NCBI GenBank assembly: GCA_034336665.1
Contig: CM067568.1
Span: forward strand, 9,569,165 to 9,633,164
Reading direction: 5' to 3'
DNA length: 64,000 nucleotides
Source of the DNA: Luscinia megarhynchos
Lineage: Eukaryota > Chordata > Aves > Passeriformes > Turdidae
The position numbers were made by a program, and so were the translations under genes. The notes beneath the pieces were generated by a model. It was not told the DNA's origin and did not search any database. It saw only the letters and a program-made list of their open reading frames with translations. This document shows positions 1-9,795 of this stretch, piece by piece (position 1 is the stretch's first letter; each line of letters begins with the position of its first letter).

Positions 1-1710
1 GTAATGATTATTATTTTTACAAGTGAAATAATAAGAGCTGTTCCCTCAGGTCCCTTCTCCAAAGGAAATGCTTGGTGATGTGGACATGGAATTATTTCAG
101 CACCATTCTTTTGGGTACATTTCTTCCTCAAACATGTTTAGGAACAGGTAAGATAATATAACGCATCCTCACAGTGCTTGCTACCCATAAGAATTTTATT
201 GACTGGGAATTAGGCTGGGGACAGAGAAATTGATGCTTTCTCTCTCTGCACAAACCATTTCTGGGAACAGCTCAGAGTTCTGCACATTTGTCACAGCTTT
301 GCTACATCAGGTGAGAGAGATCTGCACAAGGACACAGACTTAATATAATAAAGGACAGTTAAAGGATAAATTAGAAGGGACATTTAATGACCAAACCAGC
401 AAGACACGAGGCTTGTGCATCACTGGCACTCAGGTGATTCACCCCATTTCTCTAGGTTTAAAACACAAGGGATTGCTTTACTGGAGAATTCTGAGGGGGA
501 CTTTTTTGGGAGGTGAGAATGGGGTGGGAGTTGCACCAGGAAAGCTGACGGTGGTGCCTCTATTTGGGTACAGAGACAGGAAACTGGGAGGCTCCAGCAA
601 GAATTTACTCCTAAAAAAGTATTTTCCAACAGATACATAAATGAACACGGTATTAAACTGGTGTGGATTAACTCTCAGAACCACAGTTTCCCCCAAGGAG
701 CTCTGACAGACTGTGCTGCTTCCCTCTACCGACCTCCAGTGTTGGTGCTGAGGCAGGACACACAGATCAGCGAAAAATCAGCACAAAATCAGATTCTTGG
801 ATTAGTAAAAGGGAATAACCCTTTGAAGAGTTAAGCAGGGTGAAAAAAACCAATTAAATGCTAAATATATTTCAAGTCAGAGAATTCTATGCAATTCTGT
901 GATGAAAACAAGTTGTTTGTAGCCTCCCTGGCTACCCCTCTTGGTTTCAATACAGAATCTCATCTGATCTTTTTCTGGAGAGGCTGAAGGAATAAAGAAC
1001 AGGTACAAAATGACCAACAAGAGGAAAAATACCCCCCCTACGGTCTATAATAGAGAGTTTGGGCAGTAAAGTGGGATATTGGGGGTGCATTACAGAGAGG
1101 AATGTGAAATAGCTACAATGTCAATGACACCATCAATTTGTTGACTGCAGTGAGAGCTTCCTTCAGGGTCCCAAATTCAGAGGTGAGAAATATCTGTCTT
1201 CTTCCTGGCACAGCCTGGGGCCAAGTCAGACTGAAACAGTGAAGATCTGGAGAAAACACCAAAGTGGATTTGGCAGGAAAGGAAAAAAATGCCCAACGGA
1301 GTAATGGAAAGGTAAAAAACAGGAATAAAGTGATTCAGTGGTTTCTCTGCTCTCTTCTAGACCGTGATGTTTTCTGGTGTTTCCCAACAACTGCTTTTGT
1401 TGTTGTTGTTGTTGTTTAATGTGTCTCCTGATGGATTCCAAGCAATCCACATCCAGGCTGGAATGATGAGGTGGCTGCAGGCTGGAGAAGATCAGCGTGA
1501 GGTTTCGGTTCAGCCGTTCCCTCCCGTCCCTACCAGTGCCAGTCGCTGTCTGCAGAGCTCCAGAGCTGGAATTTGGTGTGTTGGGGGCTCTTCATTTAAA
1601 AATTACTTATTCAATCACTGATAATTTGCTCTTTGCCCCCCTTTCTGCTATTCCTATACATCTTCCTGGGGGCTGGGTCAAGAGGCAGCCCCGGGCAGGG
1701 TTGGGGGCTG
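1..1710. other. Region downstream of CCDC32, no gene recognised
   Basis: No coding exon with conserved protein sequence was found on either strand. The part nearest 1710 is expected to be the 3' UTR of CCDC32, which is transcribed leftwards. A short (TTG)n microsatellite lies near 1395-1417. I could not choose a single poly(A) signal for CCDC32 with confidence. The open frames here are short and look like chance. Confidence 0.5.
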
Positions 1711-4570
1711 TCACTGCTCCGCAGCCGGAGGCTCCTCCTCGTTCTCGGGCTTCTCCTGGCTGTGATTCCACCGGGATGAGGCACTGCACCTCCTCGGAGC
1801 TTGATGGCCACCTTGTCAGGCTGCAGCCAGCGCTTCAGGTGCTCCAGCGTGCTGGGGACAGCAAAGGGACACCTTTGTGAGAGGAGGGAGTGGCAGAGCT
1901 GCCCAGGAACACACAGGAGAAGCGACAGGAAAAGCCTCCACGGGCATTTCCTGCCCCTCTGCAGCTATTCCCATTCCCACATGTGAGGTCTGGATCCTCG
2001 TGCCAGAGGGACAAGAGGATCTGTCATTCTACAAAGCCATTCCCTGCAGGTGGGCCTTCCCAACTGTGGTTAGAACACAATTTATGCTCTGATTTCCCTC
2101 AGGGTAAAGGTCCTGCACAGGATCCCTTTCAGCCTTTTGCACACCTCAAGTTCTCCTGTGTCTTTGCAGCCAAAGACTCCAACTCAATCAGTCAGAGGAC
2201 AGGGTTAGATGGGATATTGGGAAGAAATTATTCCCTGTGAGGGTGCTGTGGACCTGGCACAGGTTGCCCAGAGAAGCTGTGGCTGCCCCATCCATGGAAA
2301 TGTTCAAAGCCAGGCTGGATGGGGTTTGGAGCAACCTGGGATAGTGGAAGGTGTCCCTGCCCAGGGCAGGTGGGTGGAACTGGATGGGCCTAAAGGTCCC
2401 TTCCAACCCAAACCAATCTGTGATTCCAGGAGCTTCCAGCTTTCTGGGCTGGAAGTAAAAAACCTCTTGTTCAAACAAACCAAACCACCAAGAGCCTCTT
2501 TGTGATGAAGATCAGGAAATATAGGGGGAAAGAGAAGGGAGCAAAACCAAAGCAGGAAGAATATCTCAAAATGTGTGAGCATTAATAGCACTGAAAGTTT
2601 AAAAAACCTGTACAGCCATAACAGTCTAACACCATAATCCAGTGCACTTAAAAGTTATGGCTTCTTTAATTACATCAGTGGGTGAGACTCAAAACTTCAG
2701 CACCATTCAGGAGTGACCTCTAACTTCATAGTCAAGTTCTAGGGACTGAAATTCTTTTGTGGATAACATCCTCACTCTCTAAAAACAGCAGAAAGCACAA
2801 AAAGGCTTGGTTTTACATACAAATCACATTGAAGTTAACTGGGGACCAAAGAAACCATCTGAAACCTCCTTATAAACAGGGATTACTTTTCGTAGTTCTG
2901 GCTTAAGTAGATTTTCTTCAAGGGAGAGAAATAATCTTCTTGTCATCCAGAAGCAATCATGGAAAATGTCAGCTGAGAAATGAGGAATTTGGAGAGTGTT
3001 CCATGTGATTGGGAAAGGAGATTGCTTAGGAAAAGGGCTGCCACCTTACTTCTGACATCATCTGTGAGAGGCCAATGGGGAGGAGAGCAGAAGCACTGTA
3101 AGAGGGGCAGGGAAGGGAAGTCTCATCCCAGGACTGGCACCAGGCCCAAATGCCCATCTGAGACCCACTGGACATTCCCTCCCCTGCTCCATTCCTTCCC
3201 TACCCAGCGTGTGAGGAGGGAAATCACTGAGTAGGTCCCAGCTGCTCCCATGCAGTCTAAGGGGTGCAAAGATCAGAAAGGAGCACTGGCAACTCAAACC
3301 CTCCGTGCTCTGTGCTCCCTCTAGCCCAACCCCAATGGGAATTCCCAAAATGCTGCAGGAATCCCGTGGCACCCTCTCCGAGCTGCAGGGAGACAGAATC
3401 TCTGTGTAATGCCCTGACAAAACCTTGTTCTAGTTTTTGAGGGTAAGTGGTGACCCTTCCCACCGACTGGCTGGTTACCTCTCGTCAGCATCGTGGCCCT
3501 CAACGTAGCATTCTGCCTCAAATTTCTCCTGCAGGAACCTGTCCCAGCATTCCTTCTTGGCCTGGGACAGTGTGCGCAGCATGTCCTTGGAGGTCACCTC
3601 CTGGGACAGGCCCTTGATCCTCATCAGTCTTCTCTCTGTGAGGAGAAAAGGGGATATTGTTATCTTGGTTATGCTGGGGGTTTTTTTTCTGGAAGGAGAG
3701 AAGGATCTGGACGTGTATATCCAGAAGTAAGTTAAATTAAGTTTTCAAGACTAATTTCCTGTTTTTAAAAGTAATTTTCCCCCTGTATTTCAAACCTGCA
3801 TGGCTCTCTTTCTGATAGATACACAAGATGATGTTTTTCAGGTGATGCTGCTGAAGGAAATAAGGTTTGTGCAATCAGCCAACTGAGCCCATTTGGGGTT
3901 TTAATAACTTTCACACTTAATGCTCAGTTTCCATGAAATCACACAGGAGGGCACAGATCTCGCAGGCACCGAGTTCCCACAATTTCCATGCAAATTGGAA
4001 TATAAATCACTCTTATTGCACTGTGAAACAGCAACGAAGGCACGACGAAAGTTCTGGCAGAAATAAAAGCTTAAAAAGCCACTTCTGCCACCTGTTCTGT
4101 TGCTGTGTGCAGCCTCCTACTTACTGTGGAGGGTAAGAACCAATTTTTTTCAGCTTTTACTTAGTAAAAAGTTCCTTTAAGTGGCAGAGATGAAGAAGCT
4201 CTGACTGAGCTCCACCTTTCCACTGCTGCACTTGAAGAAAAGGAGTCAGATTCTGTGCTAAGCAGCTGGGAGACTTTTTGATCACAGTGTTGCCACTAAA
4301 CAGAGCTGTGACCAGGCACCTCGGCAGCGGGGGACACTCACCCAGGGATGCTAAATACACCTCTGAGTCGTTCAGGGGTGCCCAGGGCTTCAGGGCAGGT
4401 TGGGAAGAGTCCCCCGATCCGCTGTCCTGGGCGTAGGAATCCAGGAAGGAGTCTGTGAAAGCATCGCCGGCGTCCTTGTGCTCGGGATGCGGCAGACAGG
4501 AGCAGATTTCAGCCCAGAGGTCCTCGCTGGACCGGGTCACCACGGAGTCCACGCTCTCGATCATCCTCAT
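1711..4570 (-). CDS. CCDC32: CCDC32, coiled-coil domain protein 32 (AP2 assembly factor); last exon frame broken twice
   Basis: CCDC32 is a small cytosolic protein that works with the AP2 adaptor in clathrin-mediated endocytosis (family knowledge). Coding exons on the minus strand are 4570-4342, 3635-3479 and 1851-1711. The first encodes the conserved start (MRMIESVDSVVTRS, then DLWAEICSCLP) and ends in EVYLASL. The second carries the helical part (MRIKGLSQEVTSKDMLRTL, then KKECWDRFLQEKFEAE). The third starts TLEHLKRWLQPDKVAI. GT-AG sites and phases agree at both junctions. After DKVAI the conserved tail is split over three frames: SEEVQCLIPVES one frame on, then EKPENEEEPPAAEQ-stop a further frame on, with the stop at 1713-1711. 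Read literally, the exon instead runs to a stop at 1611 with an unrelated arginine-rich tail. With two single-base corrections the protein would be 174 residues, close to the human length of about 185. The gene is divergent from the PCMT-like gene. Confidence 0.88.
2195..2435 (+). repeat. CR1 LINE 3' fragment
   Basis: The segment reads as a CR1 3' end in sense orientation: GGTTAGATGGGATATTGGGA, then the GCCCAGAGAAGCTGTGGCTG block, then GGTCCCTTCCAACCCAAAC before a degenerate ATTC terminus. It lies in the last intron of CCDC32, antisense to that gene. Confidence 0.85.
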
Positions 4571-4589
4571 CCTGGGATCCTGGCATGGG

Positions 4590-5127
4590 GGGAATAAATG
4601 GTGAGCACCGAGCCGATCCGCCCGCCAGGCCTCCGCCACTTCCCTCCCTCCCTCCCTCCCTCTGCCCAAGCCGCGCCAGCGGACATCCCGGGAATTCTCA
4701 TCCCACCAGGACGCCCGGCCGCCCTCCAGCAGCGATGTTCCCTCCGTGAGGCGGAGGGGCCGCCCCGCTCCCGCACCCACCGCCCGCGCTCCGGGCACCG
4801 CGGTGGCTCCGCCCGCGCCTCGCCGGCCCGGGCCCGGCCAATCACCGCCGCCACCGCCGCCAGGTCCGGCCAATCACCGCGCGCCACCGGCGGAGCGAGC
4901 GCGCCCATTGGGCCCGCAGAGCGAGGGGCGCTGAGGCCGCCGCGCCGCCATGTTGGCAGAGGGCGGAAGTTGTCCCGGGCGGCGCAGGCGAGTGCGGTGG
5001 GACATCCTCGAGCCCGTGTCACACTTGCCGTGGCTCAGTGAGGGCGGGATGCGTTTCAGCGGGACACGGGGAGCTCTGGCGTGGCTCTGAAGCCCCTCTC
5101 TCCGCAGGCCGCCGCCGTGTCCGTGGG
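4590..5127. promoter_or_regulatory. CpG-rich bidirectional promoter of CCDC32 and the PCMT-like gene
   Basis: About 540 bp of very GC- and CpG-rich DNA separates the first coding exons of the two divergent genes. Visible motifs are two CCAAT boxes on the plus strand (4838-4842 and 4870-4874), an inverted CCAAT (ATTGG, 4907-4911), a YY1-type GCCGCCATGTTGG near 4944-4956 and an ETS-type CGGAAGT near 4964-4970. No TATA box was seen. This pattern is typical of housekeeping bidirectional promoters. The 5' non-coding exon of CCDC32 lies within it. Confidence 0.75.
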
Positions 5128-8100
5128 ATGAGCCAGCTGCCGTCCGGCGCCGTGCTGGCACTCATGGGGCTGCTCTTCGCCAGGACCATGGCCTGGACAT
5201 CCAGCGGGAAAACGCACGCGGAGCTGGTCAACAACCTCTACAGTGAGTCCCGGCAGCATCCGCTGGAATGTCAGTGTACGGATATTTAATGTCTCCGTAC
5301 GGATATTTAGTGTCACACCGTGTGGCGCTGCTCACTCGGAAGGGCTGGGGTTAATGTTCCTGAATTTCGGCATTTGCCCCAGCCTGAACTCGTTCTATTT
5401 ATAGCTGGAAACAAGCTGTTATGCCAAAAGGGGCAGGAAAGCCTCTCCACACCTTCCTTCCCTGCCTCTGGAAGTGTGTGGCGCCCTGTAAAGTGCTGCA
5501 GCTCGGTGTTCCGAGCCCGAGTGTCCCGGACATCCATGCTGGAGACATCCCGGGGGCTGGAATGGTGCCCGGTGCTCCCGCTCCGCTCGGGACAGCGGGC
5601 TGGAACACACATAGAAACAGCTGTAAACTTCCCCAGAATTCCCGCAGAAAGCTGTGAAGGGATGTTGGATGTCTCTGCAGTCCTGGCCCTTGAGTTCAGT
5701 GCTGAAACCTGAACCGGAGTCTCCTTTTCCTGCCGTGAAAAGTGACTCCATTTCACTCCCTTACACCTGGCAGCGCCAGAGGTGTTGTGGATGCTGGTGG
5801 CCACGCTCTGGAGAAGGGCAGGTGGCTGGGCCCCTAGCGGGAATGGGAAAGGGTGTGCTTCCATCAGCCTTTGTTTTCCTGGTCTCTCTCAGATCCCTCA
5901 TTAATTCCCCCAGATCCACAAACTCCTTGAAGTGTGCTTCCCCTTTCTAATCTCCTTGCTGGAATGTTGAGGATTTCAACTGTCTCCCTTTTCCTTCTTT
6001 CCCAGAAAAAGGGATCATTAAGTCTCAGCGAGTCTTTGATGTGCTGTTGGCTACGGACAGAGGTCACTACATCAAGTATTTCCCATACATGGATTCTCCT
6101 CAATCCATTGGTGAGTCACCTCTGGCAAAATATCTGCTGTCAGCAGGGCACAGGGTGCCTTGGCAGGTGCTCCCTGGTCTAGTTGTGGAATCCCTATCCC
6201 TGGAAGTGTCCAAGCTCAAGTTGGATGGACCTTGGAGCAACCTGGTCTAAGGGAAGATGTCCCCACCCATGGCAGGGACTGGGAATGGAAGAGCTTTAAG
6301 GTCCCTTCCAACCCAAATCATCCTGTGATTCTGTGAAAGGAGACAAGTGTTTTCCTGTTTTTAGGGGATGGTGGGGGAGAAATAAGGACTGTTCCTATTG
6401 GGAATTTTATTCCTTATTAAATAACTTGTGTCACCCTTTTCCTTTCAGGCTACAAGGCTACGATCAGCGCCCCGCACATGGTAAGGTGAACACTCCTCAC
6501 TTTCAACAGAAATGGAGGGAAATGCTTATTTATCTTTTTATATTTAATTTTTCTTCAGGTAGAAAACTGAAACATCCCGTGGACATGATTATCCTGCTTG
6601 TTTCTTTAGTAATTTTCATTTTAAGAGGAGTTTCCCCTATACTCTTTGCGTTGCTTTAAAAGTGTGCTTTGATAGGAATTCCATGTTGTCCCTTTTTTTG
6701 CATGAGACCTTTTTTCCTGCTGTTTCACATCTAATTCCTGAGCATCTGCCTAAGTGATGTCCTGCAAAAGATCTTCCAGGTCTGACACTTGAGTTTTGCT
6801 CTGGAAGTGTCAGGCACAAGGCCAGGTGTGCTGTGATTAAACCAGAAAACAAGGAAAAGTGTTGGAAGAGGAGACTAACCCCGGGATGCATCCCACTTTC
6901 CTTGTGCTGGGTGTCCCTGCAGCACGCCCACGCTCTGGAGCTGCTCAAGGATCAGCTGGTGGAAGGTGCCAAGGCGCTGGATGTGGGATCTGGGAGCGGA
7001 TACCTCACCGCGTGCTTCGCCAGGATGGTGAGCTCATGACACTCTATTCCCAGCCTGCAAAGCACATCCCTTAATTAGCTGATGTAACTGGGACTGCTCA
7101 GCCTTAAAAACAAGGAAGGGGCACAGCGCTTGTGCCTCTTCTTCAGAACCTCTGCTCTGCAGTTTCTTCCTGAAATTCCCCTATTCCCACTGAAACCTGC
7201 CCTGACTCTTCCATAGTGGAGGCATCAGGTGTCAGACTGATGTTCTTTCCAGATTGGCCCGACAGGAAAAGCTGTGGGTGTGGAGCACATCAAGGAGCTG
7301 GTGCACGAATCCATCCGGAACGTCCAAGAGGACGATCCCACGCTGCTCAGCTCCGGCCGTGTGAAGCTCGTGGGTGAGCTCTCTGCAATCCCAGGGGTTT
7401 TCCCTCGGCTCAAAGTCCTTCCAGTCTGTGTTGATGCCTTGAGTTTTTATGACAACCAAAGTCTTCCCTGCTTGTTTTCTTTCTTTAGTTGGAGACGGCA
7501 GGCAGGGATACCCTGAGGAGGCTCCTTACGACGCCATCCACGTGGGAGCTGCTGCAGCCACCGTCCCCAAGGAGGTGAGTGGCCATGCTGGCTGTCCCTG
7601 GAGAAAATGAGGGAACTGCTGTGTCCTGGTTTGAAGGACAGGTGTCTGCCAATAAAGGCAGAAAGTTTCTCTTTGAAATGGAGAATGTAAACCCCCTTCC
7701 TCCAAATTATTATTATAATTTTGAAATTAAGGGGCTCTCAGGCAAAGATATGGGAATTAGGGATAACAGTTCTTTATTAGGAAAATTAAAATAGAAATGC
7801 AGTATTACAAAGAACATTCCCAAACCTGACAGAGTCAGAATACAACCTGACACCCTGTCAGTCAGGGTATTGGTAGCAGTCCCATTAAATGGTGGCTGCA
7901 GTCCTGCAGTGGCAGGTGTGGTTCAGCTGAAGCAGTGCTCCTGTAGAAGGGTGCAGTTTTCTTCTGAAGGTCCAGGGATGATGTGGAAAGGTCCAGCTTT
8001 CCTCTGGAATCCAGTGGAAAGACGATATCTTGCTGTCCAAAATCTCAGTTTTTTATCTATGTAGGAAAGGCTTGGCTCCTCTCCCTGGCTGGAGCATCTC

Positions 8101-8869
8101 CCAATGGGATGATGTAATTTTATCAGTCATACAGTGGGACTTAATGGGCCAGCAGCAGATGATATCTTCCTGGAGGGAGGATGTGTTGGGGAAAAGATAA
8201 AGATGACTGCCCCAGCTGGTCCATGAGCAGATGGTATGTGCCACGGAGATAAGGAATCACTGCCCCACCCACTTCAACAGGTGGTGATAGAATGCACATT
8301 TCTGGCCACATCAACCCAACACACGCTGGAAGTTTATTTTCCGTCGTGGCCTTCACAGCACTGCTGATTGCCATTGTGGGGCTGTTTTTGCCTCTGCTGA
8401 GCGGGATTTCTCGGTGCTGCAGCTGCTGAAGGAGCTGAAGCCGGGCGGGCGGCTGATCGTGCCCGTGGGGCCCGAGGGAGCGAACCAGGTGCTGATGCAG
8501 TACGACAAGACCAGCGACGGGCACATCGTGGAGACGCAGCTCATGGGCGTCATCTACGTCCCTCTCACGGACAAGGAGAAGCAGTGGCCTCGGTAAAATC
8601 TGCTCTTCCCCGAGGAACACTCCTTCCTCTCCTTCTGAGCTTGCTCTCCTTGGCTTTGCTGACCAAGTCCTGGATCCTTGGCAGATGCTGTTTGTGGGAA
8701 AAAAAAACCAGGAGAGAACAGCTTGGCAAAGCAAGGGGGTATTTTCTGTTTGATAGAGCTTGCAGAGTTTTATTTCCTCTTTCTCTGGAGCTTGTGTGTG
8801 TTTTTAAATTCCACAGAAGTGAGGGAGTAGTAACTGTTGGTTTTCCTTTGCCTCAGGGATGACCTCTGA
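5128..8869 (+). CDS. PCMT1-like protein-L-isoaspartate O-methyltransferase with C-terminal RDDL
   Basis: This is a PCMT-family enzyme that methylates isoaspartyl residues with S-adenosylmethionine to start repair of aged proteins. Eight exons join in phase: 5128-5242, 6006-6110, 6449-6480, 6923-7027, 7253-7373, 7489-7574, 8423-8592 and 8857-8869. Motifs include the SAM-binding [13 protein letters not shown], then [40 protein letters not shown] and [16 protein letters not shown]. From ATG 5128 the protein has 248 residues. From the in-frame ACCATGG at 5188 it has 228, matching PCMT1 (about 227) and its MAW start. The extra 20 residues are hydrophobic ([11 protein letters not shown]) and could act as a signal or anchor. 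The last 13-bp exon gives RDDL-stop, comparable to the RDEL ending of one PCMT1 isoform. The sequence differs widely from PCMT1 itself, so I treat it as a paralogue and give no symbol. Intron 6 holds a solo LTR. Confidence 0.88.
6160..6337 (+). repeat. CR1 LINE 3' fragment
   Basis: A sense CR1 3' end in intron 2 of the PCMT-like gene. It shows CCCTGGAAGTGTCCAAG, TTGGAGCAACCTGGTCTA and GGTCCCTTCCAACCCAAATC, and ends in ATCCTGTGATTCTGTGA. Confidence 0.85.
7622..8322. mobile_element. Probable solo LTR of an endogenous retrovirus
   Basis: The ~700-bp block starts TGTCCTGGTTTGAAGGACAG and ends ATCAACCCAACA, giving TG...CA ends. It has no coding content and resembles a high-copy songbird LTR known to me from other passerine genomes. 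It sits within intron 6 of the PCMT-like gene. I could not identify a clean target-site duplication, so the boundaries are approximate. Confidence 0.6.
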
Positions 8870-9329
8870 CATGGATGGATATCTCTAAAGGAACTCAGAA
8901 AGCTCATGAGAGGTACTTAGGCCTGTAGATGGTCGGTGTGGTTTTGCTTTTTAATGGAAATTTCATCAGTGGATAAAGGGAAGTTCTGCTTCAGAGGAGC
9001 TCATTCCTGAGGGATGGAGAACAGGGACATGACCAGGGGAGGCTTTTGCAGGCCATGGCAGCTTCCAGGGAGCGGATCCAGACAACTGCAGATAAACTCT
9101 CTGATAAACTCTAGATAACATCAATTCACAGAGAATTCTGAAAACAGACAGGAATACCTAAAGCTTCACTAAAACCAGTTTAACATCGACTACTTTGCCT
9201 AATACTTGGCGAAAATAAGTCACAATTAGTGTCTCGGAGCAGCAATGTACCCTGATTTGTCGATTTTTAAAATATGGGAGCATGTTCTCTTCCTGCCTGT
9301 ACCAACTAATTCAATGATGGGCATCAACA

Positions 9330-9485
9330 CTGGATTTTGAGGTTATGAAAAATGCTCGTTTCTTGGAGTTCTTTTTTTCTGGTTGGGATTTTGAAAAATG
9401 CTCGTTTCTGGACTTTTCCCTCTTCGGGGTTACGAAAAATGCGCCTTTCTTGGCTTTTCTGGTCGGGGTTATAAACAAATGCTCC
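9330..9485. repeat. Degenerate 40-47-bp tandem repeat, about four units
   Basis: Four imperfect units each contain a GAAAAATGCTCGTTTCT-like core (near 9346, 9392, 9435 and 9476), followed by a T/C-rich stretch and GGGGTTA. The period shrinks from about 47 to about 40 bp. The block lies between the PCMT-like gene and the RPUSD2 promoter. Confidence 0.65.
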
Positions 9486-9521
9486 TGTTTCGGCTCTTCC
9501 CTGACGTGTCGCTCCCGCAAG

Positions 9522-9585
9522 GGGGTGACTGAGGACGCTCACATGGGGCAGGCGGTGACTGAGGACGCTCACATGGAGCAGGCGG
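9522..9585. repeat. Two-unit 30-bp tandem duplication
   Basis: GGTGACTGAGGACGCTCACA is followed by TGGGGCAGGC, and the whole unit then repeats with one visible change (TGGAGCAGGC). The copies are adjacent and lie about 200 bp upstream of the RPUSD2 start. Confidence 0.8.
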
Positions 9586-9639
9586 GCTGCGGGGAGGCTC
9601 GAGGTTCATTTGTGGAGCAGTTCTGACGGGAGAAACTGC

Positions 9640-9795
9640 TCGGAGGTTAAATAAATAAAGGCGCTCTCGCTCCTCCATCGCCTCCTTCCCCCGCGCCCTC
9701 ACGATACGGAGTGGGAGGGGGAGGCGCGAAGGGGACGGGGCGTGGCCTGGCGGCGCCGGCCCGCGCTGATTGGCTGCGGCGCCCGGCGCAGCGCG
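9640..9795 (+). promoter_or_regulatory. RPUSD2 CpG-island promoter
   Basis: GC-rich DNA directly upstream of RPUSD2 holds GC boxes (GGGGCGTGGCC near 9738), an inverted CCAAT (GATTGGC near 9767-9773) and, overlapping the chosen start codon, a CRE-like TGCGTCACGC near 9797. An AATAAATAAA at about 9649-9658 could serve as the poly(A) signal of the upstream PCMT-like gene, which would put its 3' end against this promoter. Confidence 0.55.

Noticed and set aside
4157..4873. A 238-codon minus-strand frame over the CCDC32 start exon and promoter
   Set aside because: Only the part from 4570 to 4342 matches CCDC32. The upstream portion is GC-rich promoter, and the downstream part runs past a good splice donor.
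9742..9795. Extending RPUSD2 upstream to 9742
   Set aside because: The frame is open but position 9742 is GTG, not ATG. The first in-frame ATG is 9796.
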